Below, piece after piece: positions 51,268 to 58,819 of a stretch of 64,000 nucleotides of DNA (positions within the stretch are counted from its first letter, which is position 1; every line of letters starts with the position of its first letter). A program made the translations under genes and the position numbers. The DNA comes from an uncultured Sphingomonadales bacterium. GTDB lineage: Bacteria > Pseudomonadota > Alphaproteobacteria > Sphingomonadales > Sphingomonadaceae. The stretch covers positions 1 to 64,000 of the forward strand of contig CALMZE010000048.1 of assembly GCA_937870585.1 (NCBI GenBank), written 5' to 3'. The notes beneath the pieces are model-generated. The model made no database searches, was not told the origin of the DNA, and saw only the letters and a program-made list of their open reading frames with translations.

Positions 51268-51690
51268 ATGGCGTTGGACTATGAGGCAGAACGAAGTGCT
51301 TATGTTAATAGGCAAACTGGCGAGTATATGAAAGGAGACCTTATTGATAGGGATTCTCAAATTTATACTTACTCAATCCACAGACCAGACGATACGTGCA
51401 TTGCGGCATAGCAAGGTCAGCTTTATACAGCCGAATTTCGTAAAGATGATCCGGATTGTGCAGCGCTTCTCCAATTTGTCATTCTTGCGGCCTGGACGCC
51501 TAATGGTACTCCGACACCACCCTATCGAAAATATTTAACCGCAGACGATCCGCTTTTTGAGACAATATATGAATTTATGCATGATGAGCATGAATTTTGG
51601 GAAGGCGGCAAAAAAGGCAACTCTGATTTTGAAGTTTTCTTCGACCCAAATGGCATGAAGTCTGTAGGGGAGATTAAGCATCGTGTCTGA
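51268..51690 (+). pseudogene. Stop-interrupted gene in AT-rich patch
   Basis: From ATG 51268 (GGAG 9 bases upstream) the frame reads MALDYEAERSAYVNRQTGEY and so on to an in-frame TAG at 51409-51411. It then continues without break as QGQLYTAEFRKDDPDCAALL, YRKYLTADDPLFETIYEFMH and FEVFFDPNGMKSVGEIKHRV to TGA at 51688. Codon structure is protein-like on both sides and the frame does not change, so this is best read as one gene of about 140 codons inactivated by an amber codon. The family is not recognised. Composition is AT-richer than the flanks, consistent with transfer. Confidence 0.55.
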
Positions 51691-51769
51691 TATTTCCGCT
51701 CTCCGTTCACAGCTCAATGGGAATATGGCGACAGGTGCAACATCACCAAATCAATCCGGCGCTTGGTGA
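51683..51769 (+). other. 28-codon ORF overlapping the interrupted gene
   Basis: GTG at 51683 overlaps the stop of the interrupted gene and reads MSDISALRSQLNGNMATGAT then SPNQSGAW. It may be the 5' remnant of a second gene lost by deletion at the right edge of the AT-rich patch. No family can be assigned. Confidence 0.3.
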
Positions 51770-51898
51770 AACGGCGTTTAGAGGATGGTGCAGCTGTCAC
51801 CGCAATTTTGCCCGCACACCCTTGTTTCTCCTCATGAATTTCGTTGACGGCCTCGTGCTCACCTGCGACGCTCCGCCTTCCTCACAGGAAGGCTCACC

Positions 51899-53299
51899 AT
51901 GAAAACTCTGTTCAGACTGATCGCTGCCTACGCGGCTCGGGCTTCGCTTTTCATCGCGGCATCCCTGTTGGCGGCAGCGCCTGCATGGGCAGATAATATC
52001 ATCAACCGCTGGACAGGTGAGAAACTTGCCGGTCAGGGCAGCGCCGCCGTCATGCAAGCAAGCACGGCCGAGGCCAACTGGATCGTCGAGAGTGTTGATG
52101 GCGGGTTCGTCCTCCTGAAGGATGGCAAGTCTGGCCTGTATCTGAATGTTGAAACAGGCGCCTTGACCCTGAGCGCCATTCAGCCCGGCTGGTGGAGTGC
52201 CCAATGGACGCTGGAAGATGCGGGCGAAGGCTATGTGCGGATCAAGAATCGCTGGAAAGGCACCTATCTTCACAATGAAACCAAATCGCTGGCCGCAGGC
52301 GCTATCCAGCCCGGCTGGTGGAGCGCGCAGTGGAAGCGCGAACGCTATTTCCCGGAAACCTACCGCGCCCCTACCGCAGGCCGCACGACCAAGGAGCGGC
52401 GGTTTGACCAATATGCATGGCTGACATCGCACAATGCCTTCATCAACTATAGCGATGCCCGCTGGACGTTCCCCAACCAGTCGCGCGGCATCATCGGCCA
52501 ATTGACCAGCAATGGTGTGCGCGGCTTGCAGCTGGATGTGTATGACTTCACCGGCACGTCAGATACGCGCGGCATCGTCGCGTGCGGCGTGACCTTCTCT
52601 GGCGACTGCTATCCAGCGGGCGTCTATATGTGTCATGCCGATTGTGTGTCGATCGCGGGCGCCAACTACGCCTTCCCGCGACAATCGCTGAAAGACACAA
52701 TGGACGCCATCGGCGATTGGCTCGCCGCCAACACCGGCGAACAGGACGTGATTACCATCTTCTTTGAAGATTATACCGCCAACGGCACGCTCGCCGCCGT
52801 CATCCAGTCCAGTCGAGCGGCGCCCTATATTTTCAACCCGAATGACAGCCAATGGTCTGTGAAATCCAGGGGCTGGCCGACGCTCAGAGCCATGAAGGCC
52901 GCAGACAAACGGCTGGTGCTCTTCACATCAAAATCAGCCAATGCCGATACCAACCTCGGCCTCAGCCACGACCAGAGCTTCAACGTGGAAAATTACTGGA
53001 GCCTGGGCGATATGGGCACAAACACTGAGTGCAAAACGCGCTGGGACAACGTTCCGCTGAATGCGAACGGCAGCGGGTTCAAACGCCTCTTCCTCATGAA
53101 CCACTATCGCAACGTGCCCACAACAGGCCTTTCAGCCAAAGACAACACGCTGACAAATTTGCAGAGCCGCCTGATCGAATGCCAAAAGGTCGCAGAGCGA
53201 TTGCCGAATTACGTTGCCCTGGATTTCGTTGAACTCGGCGGCGCGGGCGATTTCATCGTCGATCTCAACGGCCAGTGGGTTGCGGCAGCGAATGAATAG
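51899..53299 (+). CDS. Secreted PI-PLC X-domain phosphodiesterase with N-terminal lectin-like repeats
   Basis: A 466-residue exported protein. A long signal peptide (ASLFIAASLLAAAPAWAD) leads into about 120 residues of trefoil-like repeats containing SAIQPGWWSAQW twice (near 95 and 138). The PI-PLC TIM barrel follows, with the catalytic histidines in QYAWLTSHNAFINYSD and VYMCHADCVS, and EQDVITIFFEDY, RLVLFTSK and FKRLFLMNHYRN downstream. It likely cleaves phosphatidylinositol-type or related phosphodiesters outside the cytosol. AGGAAGG precedes the ATG. Such proteins are scattered in environmental bacteria. Confidence 0.85.
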   Translation: MKTLFRLIAAYAARASLFIAASLLAAAPAWADNIINRWTGEKLAGQGSAAVMQASTAEANWIVESVDGGFVLLKDGKSGLYLNVETGALTLSAIQPGWWSAQWTLEDAGEGYVRIKNRWKGTYLHNETKSLAAGAIQPGWWSAQWKRERYFPETYRAPTAGRTTKERRFDQYAWLTSHNAFINYSDARWTFPNQSRGIIGQLTSNGVRGLQLDVYDFTGTSDTRGIVACGVTFSGDCYPAGVYMCHADCVSIAGANYAFPRQSLKDTMDAIGDWLAANTGEQDVITIFFEDYTANGTLAAVIQSSRAAPYIFNPNDSQWSVKSRGWPTLRAMKAADKRLVLFTSKSANADTNLGLSHDQSFNVENYWSLGDMGTNTECKTRWDNVPLNANGSGFKRLFLMNHYRNVPTTGLSAKDNTLTNLQSRLIECQKVAERLPNYVALDFVELGGAGDFIVDLNGQWVAAANE

Positions 53300-53376
53300 G
53301 GGGGCAGGTGGTGGAGTGAGTTTCGCTCGGTTGCCGTATTTGCGAGATCAAGTGCGTGAATAAATCGCCCTAGAAT

Positions 53377-53395
53377 CCTCCCCGGAACGGGGAGG
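53377..53395. terminator. GC-rich hairpin CCTCCCCG-GAA-CGGGGAGG
   Basis: A perfect 8-bp stem with a GAA loop lies between the convergent PI-PLC gene and the 222-aa secreted protein gene. No T-run follows directly, so the terminator reading is only moderate; the sequence type also recurs as an intergenic repeat in sphingomonads. Confidence 0.5.
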
Positions 53396-53443
53396 GGGAC
53401 GGCGAGATTGGTATAGTGCTCCGGAATTGCTGCGCTATCTTCT

Positions 53444-54112
53444 TCAACAATCATCCAAATCCTGGATCGTTTCTCCGCAATAGCGACGAATATTTTCCTG
53501 AATCGGCTTCAATTCCTGGCAAATTTTACCCATTTCGTAATACCAAGCGGAATTCTTCTGAACCATATTGCACAACGGCCCCGGTCGATCACAGGACTTA
53601 TAATTGCGCGGTCCTTTTGCCTCTAGCCTACCGGGCATAGATCTCAGTGTTGATCGATAATTCGCGCTTGCGCTCTCGCAGGCCGCTGCATTGCCTGAAT
53701 TATTTGTCGAAGGAACTGCAGGATTAGAAGGACGGGTGGGCTGCGAGGCATATTCAGGCCACACATTGTAGCTTATACTTGGAGCCGGAATTTTCTGCAC
53801 CCGAACGCAAGTCTTGAGTGCGCCGAACACGGTCGCCGCTTCCAGCTTGCCGTCATGAACTGCTTTGCGCAGCGCCAGTGCTGCACGGGAGATTTCCGTT
53901 TCCGCCGCCTCTTGTGATGAATATTCTGAAATGGCGTAGTAACGAAACAGCATGGCTTTGTAATTCTGGTCAGCCGAATCTCCGGTAACCGCCGAATAGA
54001 TTGCCGCACACAAGTGCTCATCATAAGACTCATCGCCAGCCTTCAAATTCGTTGCGCTGAAGGCCAATGTCAGCGTCCCCAGCAGTCCGACGATGCGCAG
54101 GATTGAATTCAT
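53444..54112 (-). CDS. Secreted hypothetical protein, 222 aa
   Basis: ATG 54112 has GGGA 7 bases upstream and opens a signal peptide (MNSILRIVGLLGTLTLAFSA). The mature protein has a helical N-terminal half (LCAAIYSAVTGDSADQNYKA, AALALRKAVHDGKLEAATVF) and a Pro/Asn-rich linker. Its C-terminal half has six cysteines (for example NYKSCDRPGPLCNMV and RRYCGETIQDLDDC) that probably form disulfides in the periplasm. No family is recognised. Codon use is somewhat AT-richer than average. Confidence 0.7.
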   Translation of the reverse strand: MNSILRIVGLLGTLTLAFSATNLKAGDESYDEHLCAAIYSAVTGDSADQNYKAMLFRYYAISEYSSQEAAETEISRAALALRKAVHDGKLEAATVFGALKTCVRVQKIPAPSISYNVWPEYASQPTRPSNPAVPSTNNSGNAAACESASANYRSTLRSMPGRLEAKGPRNYKSCDRPGPLCNMVQKNSAWYYEMGKICQELKPIQENIRRYCGETIQDLDDC

Positions 54113-54440
54113 GTGCTTATCCCAAGTCCCATTCATTCTTCAGCCTAGCACTTACACGACAGTTACACACCCCCAGAACCGACCAAGTGCCTGACATAAT
54201 TATGGCGGCAGATGGAACACCCCCTAAATTCCGGGGACACTATACCAAGTTGAAACGCGAGGTCTGGAATTACGGCGGCATAGCGTAGTTGACACATAGC
54301 ATGAACCTCTCGCCACGCTTGTGCAGGAGGGAACACCGCGTGCGTGCCCATATGAAATCACATGACGCAGATCAAAGGACGCCCGCCCGCTTCTGCTATG
54401 GATGTCCCATCCGAAGCCCCCCCCCTGAACACAGCCCCTC
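54113..54440. other. Intergenic region with no convincing gene
   Basis: These 328 bases hold a short motif near 54227-54253 (AATTCCGGGGACACTATACC) like the flanks of REP-associated tyrosine transposase genes in other bacteria, an FNR-like box at 54362-54375 and the promoter of the cytochrome cluster. Short frames across it look non-coding. Confidence 0.6.
54362..54375 (+). promoter_or_regulatory. FNR/FixK-like box upstream of cytochrome cluster
   Basis: ATGACGCAGATCAA matches the TTGAT-N4-ATCAA dyad at 8 of 10 positions. Its centre lies 72 bases before the ATG at 54441. A -10-like CTATGG about 27 bases downstream gives class II activator spacing. Oxygen-limited induction is inferred. Confidence 0.5.
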
Positions 54441-55040
54441 ATGAGTGAAGACGCCGATCTTGTCCGCAACGAAGTCCTGCCCTTTATCGGGTCATTGGTC
54501 TCCCTGTTGCTGGCCGCGCTGCTGCTGGATGCCATGCTGCATCTGGCCGATGCGGTCTGGATCGGCCGCTATCTGGGCATTCCGGGGGTGGCGCTCATCC
54601 TGGCCTCCAGCCGCTACTCGCTGCGCAAGCGCAAGCTGATTACCAGCGGGCAGCCGACCGAATTGCTGCGCCAGCATGAAAATTACGCCTGGGCGGGCTC
54701 GGTGCTGGTGCTCGTTCATGCCGGTGTTCACTTCAACGCGTGGCTCGCCTGGATCGCCACGGCGGCGATGATGATCAATGTCATCAGCGGGCTCACGGGC
54801 AAATTCCTGCTCGCGCGATCACTCAAACGCGTCGGCGCGGCGCGGCGGGCGATGAAGGAGCGCGGGGCGAGCGAGGCTGAAATCGCAGAAGCGCTCCATT
54901 GGGACAGCCTGACCGTCAATGCCATCAAGCAATGGCGGGTGATCCACATCCCCATCACGCTCGGCTTTGCCGGGCTGGCGCTGGCGCACATCATCGCCGT
55001 CTTTCTGTTCTTGAACTTGGCCCGAAGCGCCCGCGCCTAA
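54441..55040 (+). CDS. b-type cytochrome-like membrane protein
   Basis: A 199-residue protein with about four membrane segments: FIGSLVSLLLAALLLDAML, WAGSVLVLVHAGVHFNAWL, WIATAAMMINVISGLTGKFL and ITLGFAGLALAHIIAVFLFL. Histidines inside helices (VHAGVHFN and ALAHIIA, plus RVIHIP) could ligate b haems. The stop TAA overlaps an ATG that begins the multihaem cytochrome reading frame. Together they look like a quinol-linked electron-transfer pair at the inner membrane. The family name is uncertain. Confidence 0.7.
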   Translation: MSEDADLVRNEVLPFIGSLVSLLLAALLLDAMLHLADAVWIGRYLGIPGVALILASSRYSLRKRKLITSGQPTELLRQHENYAWAGSVLVLVHAGVHFNAWLAWIATAAMMINVISGLTGKFLLARSLKRVGAARRAMKERGASEAEIAEALHWDSLTVNAIKQWRVIHIPITLGFAGLALAHIIAVFLFLNLARSARA

Positions 55041-55054
55041 TGGTTCTTTAGGCG

Positions 55055-55765
55055 TTGATCTGGGCCGCATTTGCGTGGTGGAGCTTTGCCGCCCCGCAGA
55101 CCATGGTGGCCCCCGGCGCGCTGATGCCCGGCCATGCCGCGCTCACCACCGATTGCTTTGCGTGCCATGCGCCCTTCCGGGGCACGCCTGCGGCCCGATG
55201 TGAAACCTGCCATAAGCCCGCGCAGATCGGTATCACCACCAGCAAGGGCAAGCCGCTGCCGCAGCGCCCCGGCAAGACGCCCTTTCACGGCAAGCTGGCA
55301 AAGGCGGATTGCATTGCCTGCCACAGCGATCATGCCGGGCCGTTGCTCGCCCAGTCGCGCGTCCATGCCTTTGATCACACGCTCTTGCAGCCAGAGGCCG
55401 CGCGGCAATGCGCCAGCTGCCATAGAGCCCCCAAAACGGCAGTGCATCAGGGTGTGAAAGGCAATTGCGCCACCTGCCACAACATTAAGGGCTGGACCCC
55501 GGCCAGCTTTGATCATGATCGCTATTTCCGGCTCGACAGCGATCACAACGTTGCCTGCACCACTTGCCATGTGCGCAACGATTTCAAGCGCTACACCTGC
55601 TATGGATGCCACGAGCACAGCCCCGCCCGCGTGATTGCCGAGCATCGCGAGGAAGGCATCCGCAAAATCGAGGATTGCGCGCGCTGCCATCGGAGGGGAG
55701 AAGGTGGAGAACATCATGGCGATGGCCGGGGCGAGCATGGCGGAGAAAGTGGCGACGACGATTAG
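55055..55765 (+). CDS. Octahaem c-type cytochrome (5' end uncertain)
   Basis: A protein of about 236 residues with eight CxxCH haem sites: CFACH, CETCH, CIACH, CASCH, CATCH, CTTCH, CYGCH and CARCH, plus many free histidines for axial ligation. The N-terminal hydrophobic stretch LIWAAFAWWSFAA would be the signal anchor. The natural start appears to be ATG 55040, overlapping the previous stop as TAATG, but codon 4 is TAG (55049-55051) in the same frame. The next usable codon is TTG 55055, used here, with no ribosome-binding site. So either TTG initiates, TAG is read through, or the gene is damaged. The Asp/Gly/His-rich tail overlaps the sulfatase start. Confidence 0.8.
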   Translation: MIWAAFAWWSFAAPQTMVAPGALMPGHAALTTDCFACHAPFRGTPAARCETCHKPAQIGITTSKGKPLPQRPGKTPFHGKLAKADCIACHSDHAGPLLAQSRVHAFDHTLLQPEAARQCASCHRAPKTAVHQGVKGNCATCHNIKGWTPASFDHDRYFRLDSDHNVACTTCHVRNDFKRYTCYGCHEHSPARVIAEHREEGIRKIEDCARCHRRGEGGEHHGDGRGEHGGESGDDD

Positions 55766-57647
55766 GGCGTTCCTGCCCCTAGCGGGCGCAGCTTGGCTGT
55801 GCGCTGTGGGGCTCCAGATTGCGCTCTATGCCCGGCCCGGTCCCTATGGTGCGCCTTATGTGATCGATACCGCGCATTATCTGCCCTATGCGCTGTTTTA
55901 CGAAGGCTATGGCATGGCGCTGGCGCTGCTGCCCTGCGTGGCGCTGGCATGGTGGCGTCCGGACTGGACCACACGCTTGCGCCGCATCGCACTGATCTGG
56001 CTGATGCTGCTGCTCATTCTAGGCCATGTGAACCATGAATTACAGCGCTTCATGGGCCTACGCCTCTCCCCCGCATTCTTCGCCACATATGCGCGCGCTC
56101 AAGGCGCTCCTGATGCTTTGTGGCGGGCGTTGGCGGGGGAGGCAGGGGGGGCGTGGCTGAGCGTGCTGCTGCTCGCGGTGCCACTGCTGCTCTTCCCCTG
56201 GCTGGTGCGGCGACTGGAGCTCTGGCATTGGTGCCTGCCCCGTCTGGTCAGCCTTGCCGCGCTGACCGTGTACGTGATTGCGCCCGCCATCTCTTGGCAC
56301 GGCCCCGGCGGTGGGCGACAGCGGATGAACAAGGTCGCCCCTGCCCTGCTCGCCTTGATGCGCGAGGGGGAGGCCGCCTGGGCGCGCACGCCAATCAGCC
56401 CTGCACAGCTGCAAGCCGCTGCGCGAGAAGAGAATGCGCTCTGGCAGGCAGCCAATGGCAACCCGGCACTCGCCCCCGCAACCCCGGAAGCCCCCTATGC
56501 CCGCCACTGCGCAACGCCGCGCCGTGCAGACCATCGGCCAGACATCATCCTGATCGTGCTGGAGACGTTCCGCGCGACGTCCATGCGGCGCTTCAACCCC
56601 GCCTCTCCCGATGCGCCCACGCCGTTCCTCGATGCGCTGGCTGGCCGTCCCGACAGCGCCTGGTGGAGCCGCCACACCACCAACGGTGTGCCAACCGTAT
56701 ATGCCATGCTCGCACTGCAAACCGGCATCCCGCCGCATAGCCGCGATTCCGTGGCTACCACCTATCCGCAGACCCGCTATGACGCCCTGCCTGCCCTGCT
56801 GCGAAGCGCTGGATACCGCACCGCCTTCTTCACCGGCACCGATCCAGACTGGGACGGACAGCGCTTCTGGCTGCGCCGCTGGTATGACAGCATCGCCTAT
56901 GATCCCGCTGACAAGGAGCAGGACCGGCGCGTGTTCCGCAACGCGGCGGCCAGCCTGACCGCGCAGGCCAAAGCCCCGCGCCCGCTCTTCGCGCTGGTCC
57001 AGTCAATCAGCAATCACAGCCCGTTCCATGCGCCTGAAGCCCGCTTCCACACAGCAGGAGCCCTGCCGCCGATCCGCCGGATCGCAGACACAATGCGCTA
57101 CACCGATGATGTGGTGCGGGAGTTTGTAGAAGGGCTCCGCCGCGATCCGCGCCTCGCCAATGCGATCATCGTGGTGACGGGCGATCATGGCTATGATCTG
57201 GGGGAACGGGGCGAAGCGGGCGGCCTCACCAACTTGCGCCACGAAACCACATGGGTGCCGCTGATCATCAACAGCCCGCGCGGCCTGCCGGTACAGGGCG
57301 AACAACGTACCATCGGATCGCATATCGACCTGATGCCAACCCTGCTTGATCTCGCCGGACTGTGCGGAGACTGGTCCGCCGCCGGGCACAGCCTCTTTTC
57401 AAAACGGGCAGACGCGGCAACGGCCTGGAGCGTGAAGGACGGCCACATCGCTTATGCAGACATGCGCTTCTCGCTCTATCTGCCCGAACAGGGCGCGCCG
57501 CTGCTGTATCGCACCGAGGATTGGGCCCAGCAGAAAAATGTTGCGCAGCAATTTCCGCAGGAAACAGAGCGGATGAGCGCGCAGGCCCGCGCGCGGGTTC
57601 GGCTCAATGATGCGCTGATCGAGGGGGACCGGGTGAAGGCGCGGTGA
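55716..57647 (+). CDS. LTA synthase-like sulfatase/phosphoethanolamine-type membrane enzyme
   Basis: A 643-residue protein. About five membrane helices occupy the N-terminal 200 residues (LAGAAWLCAVGLQIALYARP, LIWLMLLLILGHVN, WLSVLLLAVPLLLFPWLV, LVSLAALTVYVIAP). The alkaline-phosphatase-fold domain has IILIVLETFRATSMRRFNP (metal site), WSRHTTNGVPTVYAMLALQT with the nucleophilic Thr, and IIVVTGDHGYDLGERGEAGG. It would transfer or hydrolyse phospho- or sulfo-groups on envelope glycans or lipids in the periplasm. ATG 55716, with GGAG 8 bases upstream, overlaps the cytochrome tail. Confidence 0.85.
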   Translation: MAMAGASMAEKVATTIRAFLPLAGAAWLCAVGLQIALYARPGPYGAPYVIDTAHYLPYALFYEGYGMALALLPCVALAWWRPDWTTRLRRIALIWLMLLLILGHVNHELQRFMGLRLSPAFFATYARAQGAPDALWRALAGEAGGAWLSVLLLAVPLLLFPWLVRRLELWHWCLPRLVSLAALTVYVIAPAISWHGPGGGRQRMNKVAPALLALMREGEAAWARTPISPAQLQAAAREENALWQAANGNPALAPATPEAPYARHCATPRRADHRPDIILIVLETFRATSMRRFNPASPDAPTPFLDALAGRPDSAWWSRHTTNGVPTVYAMLALQTGIPPHSRDSVATTYPQTRYDALPALLRSAGYRTAFFTGTDPDWDGQRFWLRRWYDSIAYDPADKEQDRRVFRNAAASLTAQAKAPRPLFALVQSISNHSPFHAPEARFHTAGALPPIRRIADTMRYTDDVVREFVEGLRRDPRLANAIIVVTGDHGYDLGERGEAGGLTNLRHETTWVPLIINSPRGLPVQGEQRTIGSHIDLMPTLLDLAGLCGDWSAAGHSLFSKRADAATAWSVKDGHIAYADMRFSLYLPEQGAPLLYRTEDWAQQKNVAQQFPQETERMSAQARARVRLNDALIEGDRVKAR

Positions 57648-57655
57648 GCACCCGC

Positions 57656-58030
57656 TCAGCCCTGCAAGCGCGCCAACGCTTCCAGCATATGCCCTTCGCA
57701 GTCCTTGAACATGGCAAAGCGCAATCCCATGGCCTCCGCTGTCTGCGGCGCATGTACCACGGTGCCCCCCGCCGCGATGACCCGCGCGGCAAAGGCATCC
57801 ACATCCGGGGTTTCAAACACCAGCACCGCTTCGCCCGGCGGCGGCGACGTGCCATCTGCGAACAGGATCAACACCGCACCACCCGGCGCGGCGGAGGACC
57901 GCATGATCACTTCCTCAAATCCTTCGCCTGAAAGCCGCTCGACCTGATCCAGACCGCACACCGCGCGATAAAAGGCCTCGCTCCTCTTCAAGTCGGTGAC
58001 AATGATCTTCGTCATGGTGAGCATGGTCAT
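57656..58030 (-). CDS. VOC-family (glyoxalase/bleomycin-resistance fold) protein
   Basis: A 124-residue protein with the paired beta-alpha-beta-beta-beta modules of the vicinal oxygen chelate fold: TKIIVTDLKRSEAFYRAVCG, AVLILFADGTSPPPGEAVLV, FAARVIAAGGTVVHAPQTAE and MFKDCEGHMLEAL. The metal ligands would be the His and Glu residues at the strand ends. Its role could be a lyase, a dioxygenase or a drug-binding protein. Of several clustered start codons, ATG 58030 is chosen for spacing. It converges with the sulfatase, 8 bases apart. Confidence 0.85.
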   Translation of the reverse strand: MTMLTMTKIIVTDLKRSEAFYRAVCGLDQVERLSGEGFEEVIMRSSAAPGGAVLILFADGTSPPPGEAVLVFETPDVDAFAARVIAAGGTVVHAPQTAEAMGLRFAMFKDCEGHMLEALARLQG

Positions 58031-58101
58031 GGCTGTGTCTCGATCTTTTGATTCGGCGGGAGACGCCAACATGACAAAATCAAGCAAGGGGTCAAACAGG
58101 C

Positions 58102-58719
58102 TTACACCTTGCGGGCGATCCACCAGCCCACGGCCAGATTGGGCACCCAGCAGGCCCAGGCGGTCCAAGCATAGACATAGCTGAAATTCTTGAGGTCAAT
58201 CAGCGCGAGCGGGAGATAAAGCCGCAGCGTGACGCCGGCAAAGGTCAGCGCGAAGCTCATGATCATCAGGCGGCGATGCGCGGCGAACTGGCGCATGATG
58301 GCAGCGCGCAGGGCGAGCAGGGTCAGGCTGATCCACAGGATCGCCAGTACACTGAAGCCGGTCGCAGCAATCGGCCCGCCATTGGATCCGCTGGCGATGA
58401 TCAGCCCTGCGAGCCCGCCCAGCGTGCAGGAGACGACATAGATCCACCCCAAAATGCGGTGGGTGCGCGGCGAGCGGCTCCGCAACCGGTCAGAGAATTG
58501 CCACGGTCCGCTCAGCAAGGCCGCCGTGCCCAGGCTGATATGGATCATGAAGCCGGTATGATGGTTGAGGTAATTGGGGAGCAGCGGTTGCGGGGCCATC
58601 TCCTGCCCCAAGAGATAGCGGAACGATCCCAGCCCGATCACCGTGGAGAGGATCAGCACGACGCCCCAGCGCCAGTTGATGCGCCCCTCTCCTGTTTTGT
58701 CCTGTGCTGATGCTGCCAT
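58102..58719 (-). CDS. DUF2306 membrane protein
   Basis: A 205-residue protein with six membrane helices, including WGVVLILSTVIGLGSFRYLL, GFMIHISLGTAALLSGPWQF, ILGWIYVVSCTLGGLAGLII and LMIMSFALTFAGVTLRLYLP. HHTGFMIHISLG and RTHRILGW contain the conserved histidines of DUF2306. GGAGG lies 6 bases before ATG 58719. Its function is unknown. The promoter region holds two inverted elements and looks regulated, although no repressor gene is adjacent. Confidence 0.85.
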   Translation of the reverse strand: MAASAQDKTGEGRINWRWGVVLILSTVIGLGSFRYLLGQEMAPQPLLPNYLNHHTGFMIHISLGTAALLSGPWQFSDRLRSRSPRTHRILGWIYVVSCTLGGLAGLIIASGSNGGPIAATGFSVLAILWISLTLLALRAAIMRQFAAHRRLMIMSFALTFAGVTLRLYLPLALIDLKNFSYVYAWTAWACWVPNLAVGWWIARKV

Positions 58720-58734
58720 GCCAAGCCTCCTGAA

Positions 58735-58800
58735 TTGACGCCGAATCACATTGCATGTGAACGGCGTCAACTTTGTGGCTTGATTTGTTTACAGTGTCAA
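58735..58800 (-). promoter_or_regulatory. DUF2306 promoter with two repressor-like elements
   Basis: On the minus strand TTGACACTGTAAAC (58800-58787) includes a -35-like TTGACA and resembles operators of TetR-type repressors. TTGACGCCG and CGGCGTCAA (58735-58743 and 58762-58770) are a perfect inverted pair flanking an inner CACAT/ATGTG dyad. The arrangement suggests tight control of DUF2306. Confidence 0.5.
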
Positions 58801-58819
58801 CATGCGTGAGCGCGGGCGC

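Noticed and set aside
51268..55057. Amber recoding or a variant genetic code as explanation of the two TAG codons
   Set aside because: TAG is used as an ordinary stop elsewhere in the window (for example the DUF4402 and octahaem cytochrome genes), and no suppressor tRNA or pyrrolysine gene was seen; local mutation is simpler.
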